From assembly GCF_003288905.1 (NCBI RefSeq), contig NZ_NHYL01000003.1, positions 98,764 to 162,763 of the forward strand: 64,000 nucleotides of DNA. The letters are read 5' to 3'. Numbering within the stretch: position 1 is the first letter of the stretch; each line of letters opens with the position of its first letter. The notes beneath the pieces are model-generated. The model did no database searches, had not been told where the DNA came from, and saw only the letters and a program-made list of their open reading frames with translations. Shown piece by piece: positions 17,455-26,914 of this stretch. This DNA comes from Helicobacter sp. 11-8110 (GTDB lineage: Bacteria > Campylobacterota > Campylobacteria > Campylobacterales > Helicobacteraceae). The translations under genes and the position numbers were made by a program.

Positions 17455-18688
17455 AAACTCAATTATCGTAAAGATTACTATTCTTTTTTTAATTGCCATT
17501 ATTGGCTTAAGTGCTTTTTCTTATTATTTTATTCGTGAAGAAATCGACAAAAAAACCTATGAAAATCAACTCAAATACACTCAATTCCTAGCTACCATCA
17601 ATCAGCTTGTGCGCTTTGGGGGCAACATTGCCTTGATTGAAAAATACCTTGATGAATTGGCTTTAGTCCAAATTGACAACACAGAATTTCTCAAGCGCTT
17701 TGAGAATCATATTTCACCAAATTTTAACCAAGGAGTGATTGTAAAAATTATCAAAGAAAAAAAAGGGATTTATTTGTTTTTACAAACCCCAAATGGTTGG
17801 CGAGTTTATGGAGATATTCATTTTAATAGGCTTTTTAACTACTATATCATTACTTTTATTGCTTTTATTATCGTTGTTTTTCTTTTTGTGCTTGTTATTC
17901 GCAGTCTCTTACCTCTCAAAACACTCCAAAAGGAAATAAGAAAATTTGCCAATGGACAAACAGACATTCATTGCAAAATCAATCAAAATGATGAAATTGG
18001 AGAATTAGCGCAAGAATTTGATAATGCCGTTAAAAAAATCAATGCCCTAAACCAATCTAGACATCTCTTTTTGCGCTCCATTATGCACGAGCTAAAAACC
18101 CCTATCACCAAAGGAAGAATTACTGCTGAAATGATTGATAACACACTTTATAAAGAGCGTTTGTGTTCAGTGTTTGAGCGACTTAATTCGCTAATTAATG
18201 AGTTTGCAAAAATTGAAGAATTAAGCTCTCGCAATTACTGCCTCAATAAATGCAATATCTCACTTAAGGAAGTTTTGGATAAAGTTTTTGAAATGCTACT
18301 TTTAGACAAAGAACAAATTTCCACACTTTTTATCTTCCCTAAAGAAGAATGTTTTTTATATGCCGATTTTGAAATGATTGCCCTAGTAATTAAAAATCTC
18401 ATTGATAATGCTATTAAATATAAAACACAAGGACAAATTGAAATCTATATTCAAGACAAAAATTTAGGAATCAAAAACTATGGAATGCCACTACCTTATA
18501 GTTTGCAAGATCACTCTAAGCCTTTTTTTAAAGATTCTAAATCCAATACAAGTGGCTTAGGGCTTGGGATTTATATCATCAAAAGCACCCTAGAATCACA
18601 AGGATTAGAATTAGAATATTTTTACAAAGAAAATCAGAATAATTTTATAGTAAAAGGGGTAATATCCCATAAAACTTTAAAAGGATAA
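17447..18688 (+). CDS. arsS: Sensor histidine kinase, ArsS-like
   Basis: The 413-residue kinase has membrane helices at about 7-27 and 131-152 enclosing a periplasmic sensor of about 100 residues. A HAMP linker follows, then the phospho-acceptor His214 ([15 protein letters not shown]), an N box (NLIDNAIKY) and a G box (SGLGLGIYI). In H. pylori ArsS senses low pH through the periplasmic domain. I chose ATG 17447, which overlaps the regulator's end by 8 nt; longer in-frame starts lie inside the regulator gene. Confidence 0.88.
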   Translation: MNKNSIIVKITILFLIAIIGLSAFSYYFIREEIDKKTYENQLKYTQFLATINQLVRFGGNIALIEKYLDELALVQIDNTEFLKRFENHISPNFNQGVIVKIIKEKKGIYLFLQTPNGWRVYGDIHFNRLFNYYIITFIAFIIVVFLFVLVIRSLLPLKTLQKEIRKFANGQTDIHCKINQNDEIGELAQEFDNAVKKINALNQSRHLFLRSIMHELKTPITKGRITAEMIDNTLYKERLCSVFERLNSLINEFAKIEELSSRNYCLNKCNISLKEVLDKVFEMLLLDKEQISTLFIFPKEECFLYADFEMIALVIKNLIDNAIKYKTQGQIEIYIQDKNLGIKNYGMPLPYSLQDHSKPFFKDSKSNTSGLGLGIYIIKSTLESQGLELEYFYKENQNNFIVKGVISHKTLKG

Positions 18689-18690
18689 TT

Positions 18691-19656
18691 ATGTTCAAGC
18701 GATTAAGACGTATGCGACTAAACCCAAACATTCGAGAAATGCTAACACAAACAACCTTGCATAAAAAAGATTTTATCTATCCGCTTTTTATCACGCATGG
18801 TAAAAATATCAGAAATCCAATAGAATCTATGCCAGATGTTTTTCAGCTTAGCATTGATGAAGCCCTAAAAGAGTGTGAGGCTCTACAAAATCTTGGGATT
18901 TTTTCAATCATTCTTTTTGGGATTCCAAAAATCAAAGATAGCATCGGTAGCGAAGCCCTAAGCCCAGAAGGAATTATCGCACAAGCCACAAGAGCCATTA
19001 AAGAAAAATTTCCCAATATGCTAATTTGTGTTGATTTATGTTTTTGTGAATACACCGATCACGGACATTGTGGAATCTTAAACCCAAAACTTAATTCTGT
19101 TGATAATGATTTAACCCTAGAAATCCTTAATCAACAAGCCTTGATTCTAGCCCAAAGTGGTGCTGATCTAATCGCGCCTAGTGCTATGATGGATGGAATG
19201 ATAGTAAGTTTGCGAACTATACTTGATACTAATGGTTTTAATCACATTCCTTTAATGAGTTATTCTACGAAATTTGCAAGTGGCTATTATGGACCTTTTA
19301 GAGATGTGGCACAAAGCACTCCAAGTTTTGGCGATCGAAAAAGCTATCAACAAAACCCTGCAAATCGTCGCGAAGCGATTCTAGAAAGCCTAGAAGATGA
19401 GGCGCAAGGCGCAGATATTTTAATGGTTAAACCTGCCCTAGCCTATTTGGATATTGTAAGAGATATCCGAGAGCAAACCTTGTTACCACTAGCTGTTTAT
19501 AATGTAAGTGGCGAATACGCTATGTTAAAGTTTGCACAGAAAGCAGGAATTATAGATTATGAGCGCGTTTTACTAGAAACAATGATTGGCTTTAAACGCG
19601 CTGGAGCAGATATTATCATCACCTATCACGCCAAAGAAATTGCTAATCTAATCTAA
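18691..19656 (+). CDS. hemB: Porphobilinogen synthase (delta-aminolevulinate dehydratase)
   Basis: HemB joins two 5-aminolevulinates to form porphobilinogen in haem synthesis. The 321-residue protein carries the Schiff-base lysines in [14 protein letters not shown] and [10 protein letters not shown], and a cysteine-rich metal segment [11 protein letters not shown]. It begins two bases after arsS, an arrangement shared with H. pylori, so haem synthesis and the two-component system are likely co-transcribed. A small GC-rich stem follows. Confidence 0.96.
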   Translation: MFKRLRRMRLNPNIREMLTQTTLHKKDFIYPLFITHGKNIRNPIESMPDVFQLSIDEALKECEALQNLGIFSIILFGIPKIKDSIGSEALSPEGIIAQATRAIKEKFPNMLICVDLCFCEYTDHGHCGILNPKLNSVDNDLTLEILNQQALILAQSGADLIAPSAMMDGMIVSLRTILDTNGFNHIPLMSYSTKFASGYYGPFRDVAQSTPSFGDRKSYQQNPANRREAILESLEDEAQGADILMVKPALAYLDIVRDIREQTLLPLAVYNVSGEYAMLKFAQKAGIIDYERVLLETMIGFKRAGADIIITYHAKEIANLI

Positions 19657-19664
19657 ACAAAACT

Positions 19665-19680
19665 AGGGCTTTAGCGCCCT
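19665..19680 (+). terminator. Terminator after hemB
   Basis: AGGGC (19665-19669) and GCCCT (19676-19680) form a short GC-rich stem nine bases after the hemB stop, followed by TTTACCC. It lies in the 83-bp convergent gap with the pseudouridine synthase gene. Confidence 0.5.
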
Positions 19681-19739
19681 TTACCCTTGCAATCCCCTAT
19701 TCAACCCTAAAAAGAAATCTCTTTTATACAATTTAGATT

Positions 19740-20699
19740 CTACAAATAAAATCTCTCACAACTCCTAAAATAATATTCCCTCCCCTTATAAGAAAATTCC
19801 AAACTATAAGCATGCAACATCAATCGCTCTGCCCCAAAATATTCTTTTCTTTTCTGTGCACAAAGTCCAAAATCTTGATTTTCTTCTATAAATTCACTAT
19901 CCAAATATTCTCTACTCTGCCAATCCTCACAACCATAAAGCGGATCGCCCAAAATCGGAAAACCAATAGAAAAAAGATGAACTCTAATCTGATGCGTTCT
20001 GCCTGTTATAGGATAAACTTTTAGCAAAGTATTCTCCCCAAACTCCCCCAAAATTTCAAACTCACTTTTTGCATCTCTAAACCCCAAAAGCCTAGAATCT
20101 TTTCTTAGATTCTGCCCTAAAAACACAGAGCGCACACTTAAATCTCCGCCCTTTTCTTGCAAACTAAGTGGCATCAAAAGGCAAAAATCTCCAAAAATCT
20201 TGCTAGTTTTACGCATTTTCCCTTTAATAAGCGCTAGATATTTCTTTTTTATGCGATTATTGGCAAACAATTCCCCTAGCTCAACAATACTCTTTTTATG
20301 CTTTCCTACCAAAACTAAACCACTTGTTTCTTTGTCGATTCGGTGTATCAAAGAAGCTTCAACCCCAAAATATTCACGCACCTCATCAATCAAGCTATGA
20401 TGAAAAAACCTTCCTTTTGGGTGAATTAACATTTGAGCAGGTTTGTTAAAAAGAGCAAAATCTTCATTTTCATAAATAGGTTTAAGCCCAATAGAATTAG
20501 GCTTAAAAATCCAAACTTCTACTTCCCTTTCTAAGATTTTATTTTTCTCATTATTACCCAGAATCTTGCCTTCATAAACAACTCTGCCCTTATTAATATA
20601 GCTTTGAGCTTGTGCCATATTTAAATTAAATTGTTGCATTAAAAACAAATAAGCTTTAATGGGAGTTTGAAAATAAAATTTTTGCTTTATAAAGGGCAT
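19740..20699 (-). CDS. RluA-family pseudouridine synthase
   Basis: The 319-residue enzyme converts uridines in rRNA or tRNA to pseudouridine; the target cannot be assigned. An S4-like RNA-binding stretch (about 20-60) precedes the catalytic domain with Asp122 in HRIDKETSGL. The YLALIKGK and GRTHQIRVH motifs follow. I took ATG 20699 as start; an in-frame GTG at 20741 adds 14 residues, and neither has a strong ribosome-binding site. It diverges from purB. Confidence 0.88.
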   Translation of the reverse strand: MPFIKQKFYFQTPIKAYLFLMQQFNLNMAQAQSYINKGRVVYEGKILGNNEKNKILEREVEVWIFKPNSIGLKPIYENEDFALFNKPAQMLIHPKGRFFHHSLIDEVREYFGVEASLIHRIDKETSGLVLVGKHKKSIVELGELFANNRIKKKYLALIKGKMRKTSKIFGDFCLLMPLSLQEKGGDLSVRSVFLGQNLRKDSRLLGFRDAKSEFEILGEFGENTLLKVYPITGRTHQIRVHLFSIGFPILGDPLYGCEDWQSREYLDSEFIEENQDFGLCAQKRKEYFGAERLMLHAYSLEFSYKGREYYFRSCERFYL

Positions 20700-20759
20700 T
20701 TTGCAACTTTTAAGTGGTCTTATGTTAGGATATTGTAGCACATTTTTAAAGGATTTATA

Positions 20760-22106
20760 ATGGTAGAGCGATACGCAAGAGAAGAGATGAAAAAGCTTTG
20801 GGATATGAATGCGAAGTATTCCGCGTGGCTAGAGGTAGAAAAGGCATTGGTTAAGGGGTGGAATACATTAGGACTTATTCCTGATTGCGATTGTAAAAAA
20901 ATTTGTGAGAATGCGAAGTTTGATATTGCAAGAATTGATGAGATAGAAGCGGTTACTAAGCACGATCTTATTGCTTTTACTACAAGCGTTGCAGAATCTC
21001 TAGGCGAAGAATCGCGATGGTTTCATTATGGAATCACCTCTAGTGATACGATTGATACCGCTGTGGCTTTGCAAATGCGCGATTCGCTAAAGATCATCAT
21101 TGAAGATGTGAAGGCATTGCGTGAAGTGATAAAAAAACGCGCTTATGAACACAAAGATACGCTTATGGTGGGGCGAAGTCACGGAATTCACGGCGAACCT
21201 ATCACTTTTGGCTTAGTGTGTGCGATATGGTATGATGAGATAGGGCGACACTTGCAGAGTTTAGAATCTACCTTGGAGGTGATTAGCGTAGGCAAGATAA
21301 GCGGTGCAATGGGGAATCTCGCCCACACTCCTATAGAGCTCGAAGAGCTTGTATGTGCCAATCTAGGACTAAAGGCTGCTCCAGCAAGTAATCAAGTTAT
21401 CCAAAGAGATCGATACGCACGGCTTATGACTGATTTGGCGCTTTTAGCAAGTAGTTGTGAAAAAATTGCTGTTGAAATTAGACATTTGCAACGCACCGAA
21501 GTGTATGAGGCAGAGGAGTATTTTAGCCAAGGACAAAAAGGAAGTAGTGCAATGCCACACAAACGCAATCCTGTTTTGTCTGAAAATATCACAGGGCTTT
21601 GTCGCGTGATACGCAGTTTTGCACTACCGGCTATGGAAAATGTCGCATTGTGGCACGAGCGAGATATTAGCCACTCAAGTGTGGAGCGATTTATTTTACC
21701 TGATGGTTTTATTACGACGGATTTTATGCTTGCACGCCTTACAAGCTTGATTGATAAGCTTGTCGTGTATCCTAAAAATATGCTAAAAAATCTTAATCTT
21801 ACAGGTGGCTTGGTTTTTTCTCAAAGAATCTTGCTAGAGCTTCCAAAATGCGGTGTAAGTCGCGAAGATGCTTATAAGATTGTGCAAAGAAATGCGATGA
21901 AAGTATGGCAGAGTTTGCAAGAGGGACAACCTGCGCTTAATGCAAAGGGCGAATCGCTTTATTTGCAATATCTTTTGGCAGATTCTGAACTTGTGGGACT
22001 TCTTAGCAAGAATGGTGGCAATGGAGAGCAGATTATCCGCGATTGCTTTGAGTTTGCCTACTATACAAAAAATGTGGATTCTATCTTTAAAAGGGTGTTT
22101 GGGTAA
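20760..22106 (+). CDS. purB: Adenylosuccinate lyase
   Basis: PurB acts twice in purine synthesis, releasing fumarate from SAICAR and from adenylosuccinate. The 448-residue protein has the fumarase-superfamily signature GSSAMPHKRNP, the catalytic region HYGITSSDTIDTA and the C-terminal tail usual for bacterial PurB. Its codon use looks slightly richer in G and C than the restriction genes downstream. The restriction gene starts at or before its stop codon, so the cassette abuts purB directly. Confidence 0.96.
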   Translation: MVERYAREEMKKLWDMNAKYSAWLEVEKALVKGWNTLGLIPDCDCKKICENAKFDIARIDEIEAVTKHDLIAFTTSVAESLGEESRWFHYGITSSDTIDTAVALQMRDSLKIIIEDVKALREVIKKRAYEHKDTLMVGRSHGIHGEPITFGLVCAIWYDEIGRHLQSLESTLEVISVGKISGAMGNLAHTPIELEELVCANLGLKAAPASNQVIQRDRYARLMTDLALLASSCEKIAVEIRHLQRTEVYEAEEYFSQGQKGSSAMPHKRNPVLSENITGLCRVIRSFALPAMENVALWHERDISHSSVERFILPDGFITTDFMLARLTSLIDKLVVYPKNMLKNLNLTGGLVFSQRILLELPKCGVSREDAYKIVQRNAMKVWQSLQEGQPALNAKGESLYLQYLLADSELVGLLSKNGGNGEQIIRDCFEFAYYTKNVDSIFKRVFG

Positions 22107-22125
22107 ATCATCGCAGGAGGATTTT

Positions 22126-22656
22126 ATGATAGCAAATGGCATTGGTGGTTCAAATACAAAAACGGGATTAATTTTTGAAGGAAAGGTAGATTTGGCTACC
22201 TTTTTATCCAGGCAGAATGGATACAGGATTGATTCTGATAGACAAGTATATTATTGCGATGAATTAGTAGCACAAATTTTTAAAAAAAATGAATTTTATA
22301 AGTTTTTAGAAAAACGTCAAGTAGATTGGAAAAAGATTATTTCTAAAAGGCTTTTGCCAGATGATAGCATCTATGTTATTATCAATAACACATTTTTTGT
22401 TATTGAATGTAAATTTCAGCAGGTCGCAGGTTCTGTTGATGAAAAATTACAAACTTGCGATTTTAAGAAAAAGCAGTATCAAAAACTTTTATCTAGCCTT
22501 AATATGGAAGTGGAATATATATATTTATTAAGTAATTGGTTCCAAAAACCAGAATATAGAGATGTGTTGGATTATATTATTAGTGTGAATTGTAGGTATT
22601 ACTTTGAATATATTCCCTTACAAGTTTTTGGCTTGCCAATTCCTATGGATTCTTAA
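22126..22656 (+). CDS. Type II restriction endonuclease, PD-(D/E)XK fold
   Basis: The 176-residue protein has a PD-(D/E)XK active site: Pro78-Asp79-Asp80 (LLPDD) and Glu94-Cys95-Lys96 (VIECK), followed by QQVAGSVDEKLQT. The opening KTGLIFEGKVDL is typical of a restriction-enzyme family found with paired methyltransferases. The ATG at 22126 has a strong AGGAGG, but the frame stays open upstream. A TTG at 22099 inside the purB end, with AAGGG before it, would add nine plausible residues (GKSSQEDF after the start). The recognition site is unknown. Confidence 0.8.
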   Translation: MIANGIGGSNTKTGLIFEGKVDLATFLSRQNGYRIDSDRQVYYCDELVAQIFKKNEFYKFLEKRQVDWKKIISKRLLPDDSIYVIINNTFFVIECKFQQVAGSVDEKLQTCDFKKKQYQKLLSSLNMEVEYIYLLSNWFQKPEYRDVLDYIISVNCRYYFEYIPLQVFGLPIPMDS

Positions 22657-22665
22657 GGGCATAAA

Positions 22666-23508
22666 ATGACCGCTGAATTTCGCACATCAAAACCAATTTT
22701 TGCAAGCATAGATTCTAGCTTTAGTCTTTATCAAGGTGATTGCAACGAGCTTTTACCCCAGATGAGAGAAAAATTTGATTTAATCTTTGCCGATCCTCCA
22801 TACTTCTTGTCAAATGATGGTTTGAGTATCCAAAATGGTAAAATTGCAAGCGTGAATAAGGGGGAATGGGATAGAGGTAATGAAATTGAAGACATTGATA
22901 ATTTTAATATGAAATGGATTGCTAATGCAAAAACTGCCTTAAAATCTACGGGCAGTATTATGATAAGTGGAACCTATCATAATATTTTTTCACTTGGGAG
23001 AGCACTACAAAAGCTTGATTTCAAGATTTTAAATATTATCACTTGGCAAAAAACTAATCCTCCACCAAACTTTAGCTGTCGTTATCTAACGCATTCTACT
23101 GAGCAAATTATATGGGCAAGAAAAAGCCATAAACATAAGCATACCTTTAATTATGAGTTTTTAAAAGACTTAAATGGTGGTAAGCAAATGCGTGATGTAT
23201 GGAGCTTTCCAGCCATTGCTCCTTGGGAAAAAAGTTGTGGAAAACATCCTACTCAAAAACCCTTAGCGTTGTTGGTTCGATTACTGCTTATGTCAAGCAA
23301 TGAAAATTCTCTTATTTGCGATCCTTTTTCAGGATCTAGCACTACAGGAATTGCAGCAAATCTTTTAAATAGAAAATTTGTTGGCATAGAACAAGAAAGC
23401 GAGTTTATAGAAATTTCTGTTAAAAGAAAAAAAGAACTAGAACATTATACAGAAAGCATAGAATCTAAAATCAAGGATTTGGCATTCTACAAAAAAACTT
23501 TGCTTTAA
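22666..23508 (+). CDS. DNA adenine methyltransferase, beta class (DpnA/MboIB-like)
   Basis: The 280-residue amino-methyltransferase has catalytic DPPY at 43-46 ([10 protein letters not shown]) and the AdoMet motif [10 protein letters not shown] near 219. This motif order is the beta class. Segments such as [21 protein letters not shown] and KHPTQKP resemble M.DpnA (GATC) and more distantly M.HinfI (GANTC), so N6-adenine methylation is likely. The exact site is not predictable. It lies between the nuclease and a second, different methyltransferase. Confidence 0.88.
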   Translation: MTAEFRTSKPIFASIDSSFSLYQGDCNELLPQMREKFDLIFADPPYFLSNDGLSIQNGKIASVNKGEWDRGNEIEDIDNFNMKWIANAKTALKSTGSIMISGTYHNIFSLGRALQKLDFKILNIITWQKTNPPPNFSCRYLTHSTEQIIWARKSHKHKHTFNYEFLKDLNGGKQMRDVWSFPAIAPWEKSCGKHPTQKPLALLVRLLLMSSNENSLICDPFSGSSTTGIAANLLNRKFVGIEQESEFIEISVKRKKELEHYTESIESKIKDLAFYKKTLL

Positions 23509-23518
23509 GTATTTGATA

Positions 23519-24169
23519 ATGTTGGATCTGATAAACACCAAACTCACCATTGATGGCTTAGAATTACTCCAAAGTTTGGAGGATTGTAGTATTGATTTAT
23601 GTTTTTTTGATCCACAATATCGTGGTGTGCTAGATAAAATGTGCTATGGCAATGAGGGTGAGCGACAAAAGGGGCGTAGTGTCTTGGTGCAAATGTCTGA
23701 ATCAACGATTATACATTTTATCCAAGAAATTAGCCGAGTTTTAAAGCCTAGTCGCTATCTTATGCTATGGATTGATAAATTTCATCTGTGTGAGGGCGTG
23801 AGACCTTGGCTAGATTCTACATCTTTAGAGATTGTGGATCTTATCACTTGGGATAAAATGAAAATGGGTATGGGCTACCGCACAAGAAAACAAAGCGAAT
23901 ATCTACTTATCGTGCAAAAAAAGCCTATTAAAGCAAGGGGGACTTGGAAACTCCATAATATCCGCGATGTGTGTAGTGAAAAAATTCCACAAAACGAGCT
24001 AAAAACACACCCTCATAGCAAACCAAAAACCTTGCAAAAAACCCTTATAGAATCTTGCACCAATATAGGGGATTTAGTGTGCGATCCAGCAGCAGGAAGC
24101 TTTAGTGTGTTAGAGTGCTGCAAGGAATTAGGGAGAAATTTTATAGGGACAAATCTCACTACAAAATAA
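23519..24169 (+). CDS. Second DNA methyltransferase with DPQY catalytic motif
   Basis: This 216-residue protein has a catalytic DPQY (31-34, [10 protein letters not shown]) in place of DPPY and a motif I-like DPAAGSFSV near 189, again in beta-class order. It is unrelated in detail to the preceding methyltransferase. Two amino-methyltransferases with one nuclease usually means that the strands of an asymmetric site are modified separately. The start at 23519 is a choice; a TTG at 23513 is possible. The stop lies 17 bp from the convergent doxX-like gene. Confidence 0.8.
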   Translation: MLDLINTKLTIDGLELLQSLEDCSIDLCFFDPQYRGVLDKMCYGNEGERQKGRSVLVQMSESTIIHFIQEISRVLKPSRYLMLWIDKFHLCEGVRPWLDSTSLEIVDLITWDKMKMGMGYRTRKQSEYLLIVQKKPIKARGTWKLHNIRDVCSEKIPQNELKTHPHSKPKTLQKTLIESCTNIGDLVCDPAAGSFSVLECCKELGRNFIGTNLTTK

Positions 24170-24185
24170 GCTTAAATATTAAAAT

Positions 24186-24593
24186 TTAAGCCTTAATTTT
24201 TTCTTCTTTTTTAAAAAACGCATATTTTCCTCCACCCATAAAAAACAAGGCAAGGCAAGGCAAAATATACAAGAGTTGATGTTCAATAACCCAACCACCA
24301 TAAGAATCAAGCGCAAAAATCTCAAATCCATAGACCAAATAAATAGCCATAACCATCGTAAAAGCAACAAGCAAAGCTGCAATTCGCACTTGGTAGCCTA
24401 CAAGTATCAAAAGGGGCGCCAAAACTTCTCCAACATAAACTCCATATGCCATAATCCCAGGTAATCCTTTTGATTCCAGCATACCCACATAAATATCTGC
24501 ACCACTAAATATTTTAAACACACCATGAAACAGCATAAGCCCACCCACACAAAGTCTTAAAAGCAATTTTGCTAAATCAGGATTCAACATCAT
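24186..24593 (-). CDS. DoxX-family membrane protein
   Basis: The 135-residue protein has four predicted membrane helices and the DoxX features LLLRLCVGGLMLFHGVFK at the N-terminus and GEVLAPLLILVGY in the middle. DoxX-like proteins often accompany thiol- or carbonyl-stress genes and may act with oxidoreductases; their biochemistry is unclear. It diverges from the aldo/keto reductase gene across a 250-bp region holding a MerR-type promoter. Confidence 0.85.
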   Translation of the reverse strand: MMLNPDLAKLLLRLCVGGLMLFHGVFKIFSGADIYVGMLESKGLPGIMAYGVYVGEVLAPLLILVGYQVRIAALLVAFTMVMAIYLVYGFEIFALDSYGGWVIEHQLLYILPCLALFFMGGGKYAFFKKEEKIKA

Positions 24594-24704
24594 AAAATTC
24601 TCCTTACGATAATATTCATTAAACTTAAAATTATAGCATTTATCCCTACAAAAACTACCCTATCTTGCAAATTATAATTATTCTAATATTAATAGAACCA
24701 AGTA

Positions 24705-24739
24705 TCTTGACTTAGAGTAACTCTCATCTTTTATAATAC
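24705..24739 (+). promoter_or_regulatory. MerR-type promoter, copy 1 (aldo/keto reductase)
   Basis: TTGACT (24707-24712) and TATAAT (24732-24737) are separated by an over-long 19-bp spacer. The palindrome AGAGT-A-ACTCT lies between them, hugging the -35 box. This geometry is the hallmark of promoters that MerR-family activators twist into an active form. The same 35 bases recur exactly at 25728-25762. Confidence 0.7.
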
Positions 24740-24844
24740 AATTATCAAAATCAATTAACACGACAAAAAGCTAATTCAACCAAAGCAATAATCTCTTTGA
24801 GATTTAAATTGATTCACATTAATTAATAGACAAGGAAAATAACT

Positions 24845-25678
24845 ATGCAATCAACAATAATGCAATATGTAACCCTAAACAACGGAATAAAAATGCCAAT
24901 TTTAGGATTTGGCACATACTCTATCAATGACAGCCATACAATTTTGGAAGCCATTAGCTATGGATATCGCCTCTTTGATACGGCACAAATGTATGGAAAT
25001 GAGCACAAAGTCGGCACAGCAATAAGAGAAGCTATTGATAAAATGGGAATCAAACGAGAAGATTTCTTTATTACAACTAAGCTATCTAACAATATGAATT
25101 TTCAAGAAGCAAAAAAGGGGATAGAGACTAGCCTTAAATCTCTAAATTCTAGCTATATTGATTTAATCTTAATCCATGAGCCCTATCCAAAAGCCAAAGA
25201 AATGTATAAAGCCATGGAAACTTATTATAAAGAAGGAAAACTCAAAGCTATTGGAATCTCCAACTTTACACTCCACGCTTTTAAAGAGTTTATCAAAACC
25301 TGCGAGATACCTCCTGCAATCAATCAATGTGAGACACATATCTATTATCAACAAGCAGCATTGCTTCAAACAATGAAACCCTATGGAACAATTTTAGAAT
25401 CTTGGAGTCCTTTTATAGCAGGTAAAGTCTCAAAAAATAAAAATGTTTTTTTTAATGATTCTGCCTTAGAAAAAATCGCCCACAAATACAACAAGAGCAT
25501 AGCACAAATTGTCTTGCGTTTTTTTACACAACAAGGCATTGTGACTATTCCAAAGGCATCCAAAAAGGAACATATGCAAGAAAATATAGATATTTTCAAT
25601 TTTAATTTAACTAAAGAGGAAATAAAAACTATCAAAACATTCAATAAAAACGCGACACAATTTAGCTGGGGATATTAA
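24845..25678 (+). CDS. Aldo/keto reductase
   Basis: The 277-residue enzyme reduces aldehydes or ketones with NADPH. The AKR tetrad is intact: Asp45 and Tyr50 (RLFDTAQMYGNE), Lys79 (TTKLS) and His111 (LILIHEP). The GKLKAIGISNF signature and IPKASKKEHMQEN cofactor segment follow. It resembles 2,5-diketo-gluconate/methylglyoxal-type reductases. The MerR-type promoter 106 bp upstream suggests induction by reactive carbonyl or thiol stress. Confidence 0.92.
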   Translation: MQSTIMQYVTLNNGIKMPILGFGTYSINDSHTILEAISYGYRLFDTAQMYGNEHKVGTAIREAIDKMGIKREDFFITTKLSNNMNFQEAKKGIETSLKSLNSSYIDLILIHEPYPKAKEMYKAMETYYKEGKLKAIGISNFTLHAFKEFIKTCEIPPAINQCETHIYYQQAALLQTMKPYGTILESWSPFIAGKVSKNKNVFFNDSALEKIAHKYNKSIAQIVLRFFTQQGIVTIPKASKKEHMQENIDIFNFNLTKEEIKTIKTFNKNATQFSWGY

Positions 25679-25727
25679 TAAAGCCAAAAAGTAATTTTAT
25701 AATATTTTTAAAATTTTAGTGCTTTTC

Positions 25728-25762
25728 TCTTGACTTAGAGTAACTCTCATCTTTTATAATAC
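25728..25762 (+). promoter_or_regulatory. MerR-type promoter, copy 2 (exported hydrolase)
   Basis: This 35-base segment is identical to 24705-24739: TTGACT (25730-25735), a 19-bp spacer with AGAGTAACTCT, and TATAAT (25755-25760). It lies 100 bp upstream of the hydrolase ATG. The flanking sequences differ, so the element itself, not a larger duplication, is conserved. Confidence 0.7.
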
Positions 25763-25861
25763 TTTTTTAGAATCAAAAAATATTGAAAATGCATTTTTTA
25801 GCACAAACTTTGTTGTATAGATTCTGTCATTTTATTTTGCAAGTTTATTTTGGAGGTTTAT

Positions 25862-26914
25862 ATGAATCACCTATTCTTTAAAATATTTCTTTTAGGAATA
25901 CTTTCAATCTTAGGAGATGCAGCTATGGCACAAGCAAACACACAAACACAATGGGATAAAACCTTTCCCAAAAGCAATAATGTAGAAATACAAAAGGTTA
26001 CTTTCAAAAATCGCTATGGTATTACTTTAGTTGGAGATCTCTATATACCCAAAAATATATCAAAAGATGCAAAACTTCCTGCCATTGCAATTAGTGGTCC
26101 ATTTGGAGCAGTCAAAGAACAAGCTTCTGGATTATATGCACAAACCTTAAGCGAACAAGGCTTTATTACTTTGGCATTTGATCCATCTTTTACAGGTGAA
26201 AGTGCTCTAGAAAACAAAAACTTACCTCAAAATGTCGCTTCACCTGATATTAATACAGAAGATTTTAGTGCTGCTGTGGATTTTCTATCTAACTATTTAA
26301 AAGTGGATTCTAACAAAATAGGTATTTTAGGAATCTGTGGCTTTGGTGGATTTGCCCTTAATGCCGCAGCTATAGATACACGAATCAAAGCAACAGTAAC
26401 TTCTACAATGTATGATATGACAAGAATCAATGCAAAAGGCTATAATGACTCAATAGATTCAAAAGCAAGACTAGAACTCAAAAGAACGCTTAATGAACAA
26501 CGCACAAAAGATTTCAAAAACAACACTTATGCAAAAGCAATAGGTTTGCCTGAAAAATTAAATGGAGATGAACCGCAATTCATTCAAGATTATTATAACT
26601 ATTATAAAAATAAAGAGAGAGGTTTCCACCCTCGTTCCATTAATTCAAATGGCAATTGGAATCTCACTTCCTCACTTTCCCTTATTAATATGCCCATTTT
26701 AGCATATAGCGATGAGATTAATACCCCTGTATTAATGATTCACGGCGATAGAGCACATAGCAGATATTTCACTGAAGATGCATTCAAAAAACTCAAAGGA
26801 GACAATAAGGAACTAATGATTATTAAAGATGCCAATCATGTTGATTTATATGACAATCTAGACAAAATCCCTTTTGCTAAAATCACAGAATTTTTTAAAG
26901 AGAATTTGCGGTGA
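25862..26914 (+). CDS. Exported alpha/beta hydrolase-fold protein
   Basis: The 350-residue protein starts with a signal peptide (MNHLFFKIFLLGILSI to MAQA), so it should be periplasmic. The fold is dienelactone-hydrolase/YcjY-like: LVGDLYIPKN, GFITLAFDPSFTGES, an elbow GICGFGG, an acid near HGDRAHS and a final His in DANHVDLYD. The elbow has Phe where the catalytic Ser of GxSxG would be, so normal esterase chemistry is doubtful. ATG 25862 follows TGGAGG. It overlaps the next gene by GTGA. Confidence 0.85.
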   Translation: MNHLFFKIFLLGILSILGDAAMAQANTQTQWDKTFPKSNNVEIQKVTFKNRYGITLVGDLYIPKNISKDAKLPAIAISGPFGAVKEQASGLYAQTLSEQGFITLAFDPSFTGESALENKNLPQNVASPDINTEDFSAAVDFLSNYLKVDSNKIGILGICGFGGFALNAAAIDTRIKATVTSTMYDMTRINAKGYNDSIDSKARLELKRTLNEQRTKDFKNNTYAKAIGLPEKLNGDEPQFIQDYYNYYKNKERGFHPRSINSNGNWNLTSSLSLINMPILAYSDEINTPVLMIHGDRAHSRYFTEDAFKKLKGDNKELMIIKDANHVDLYDNLDKIPFAKITEFFKENLR

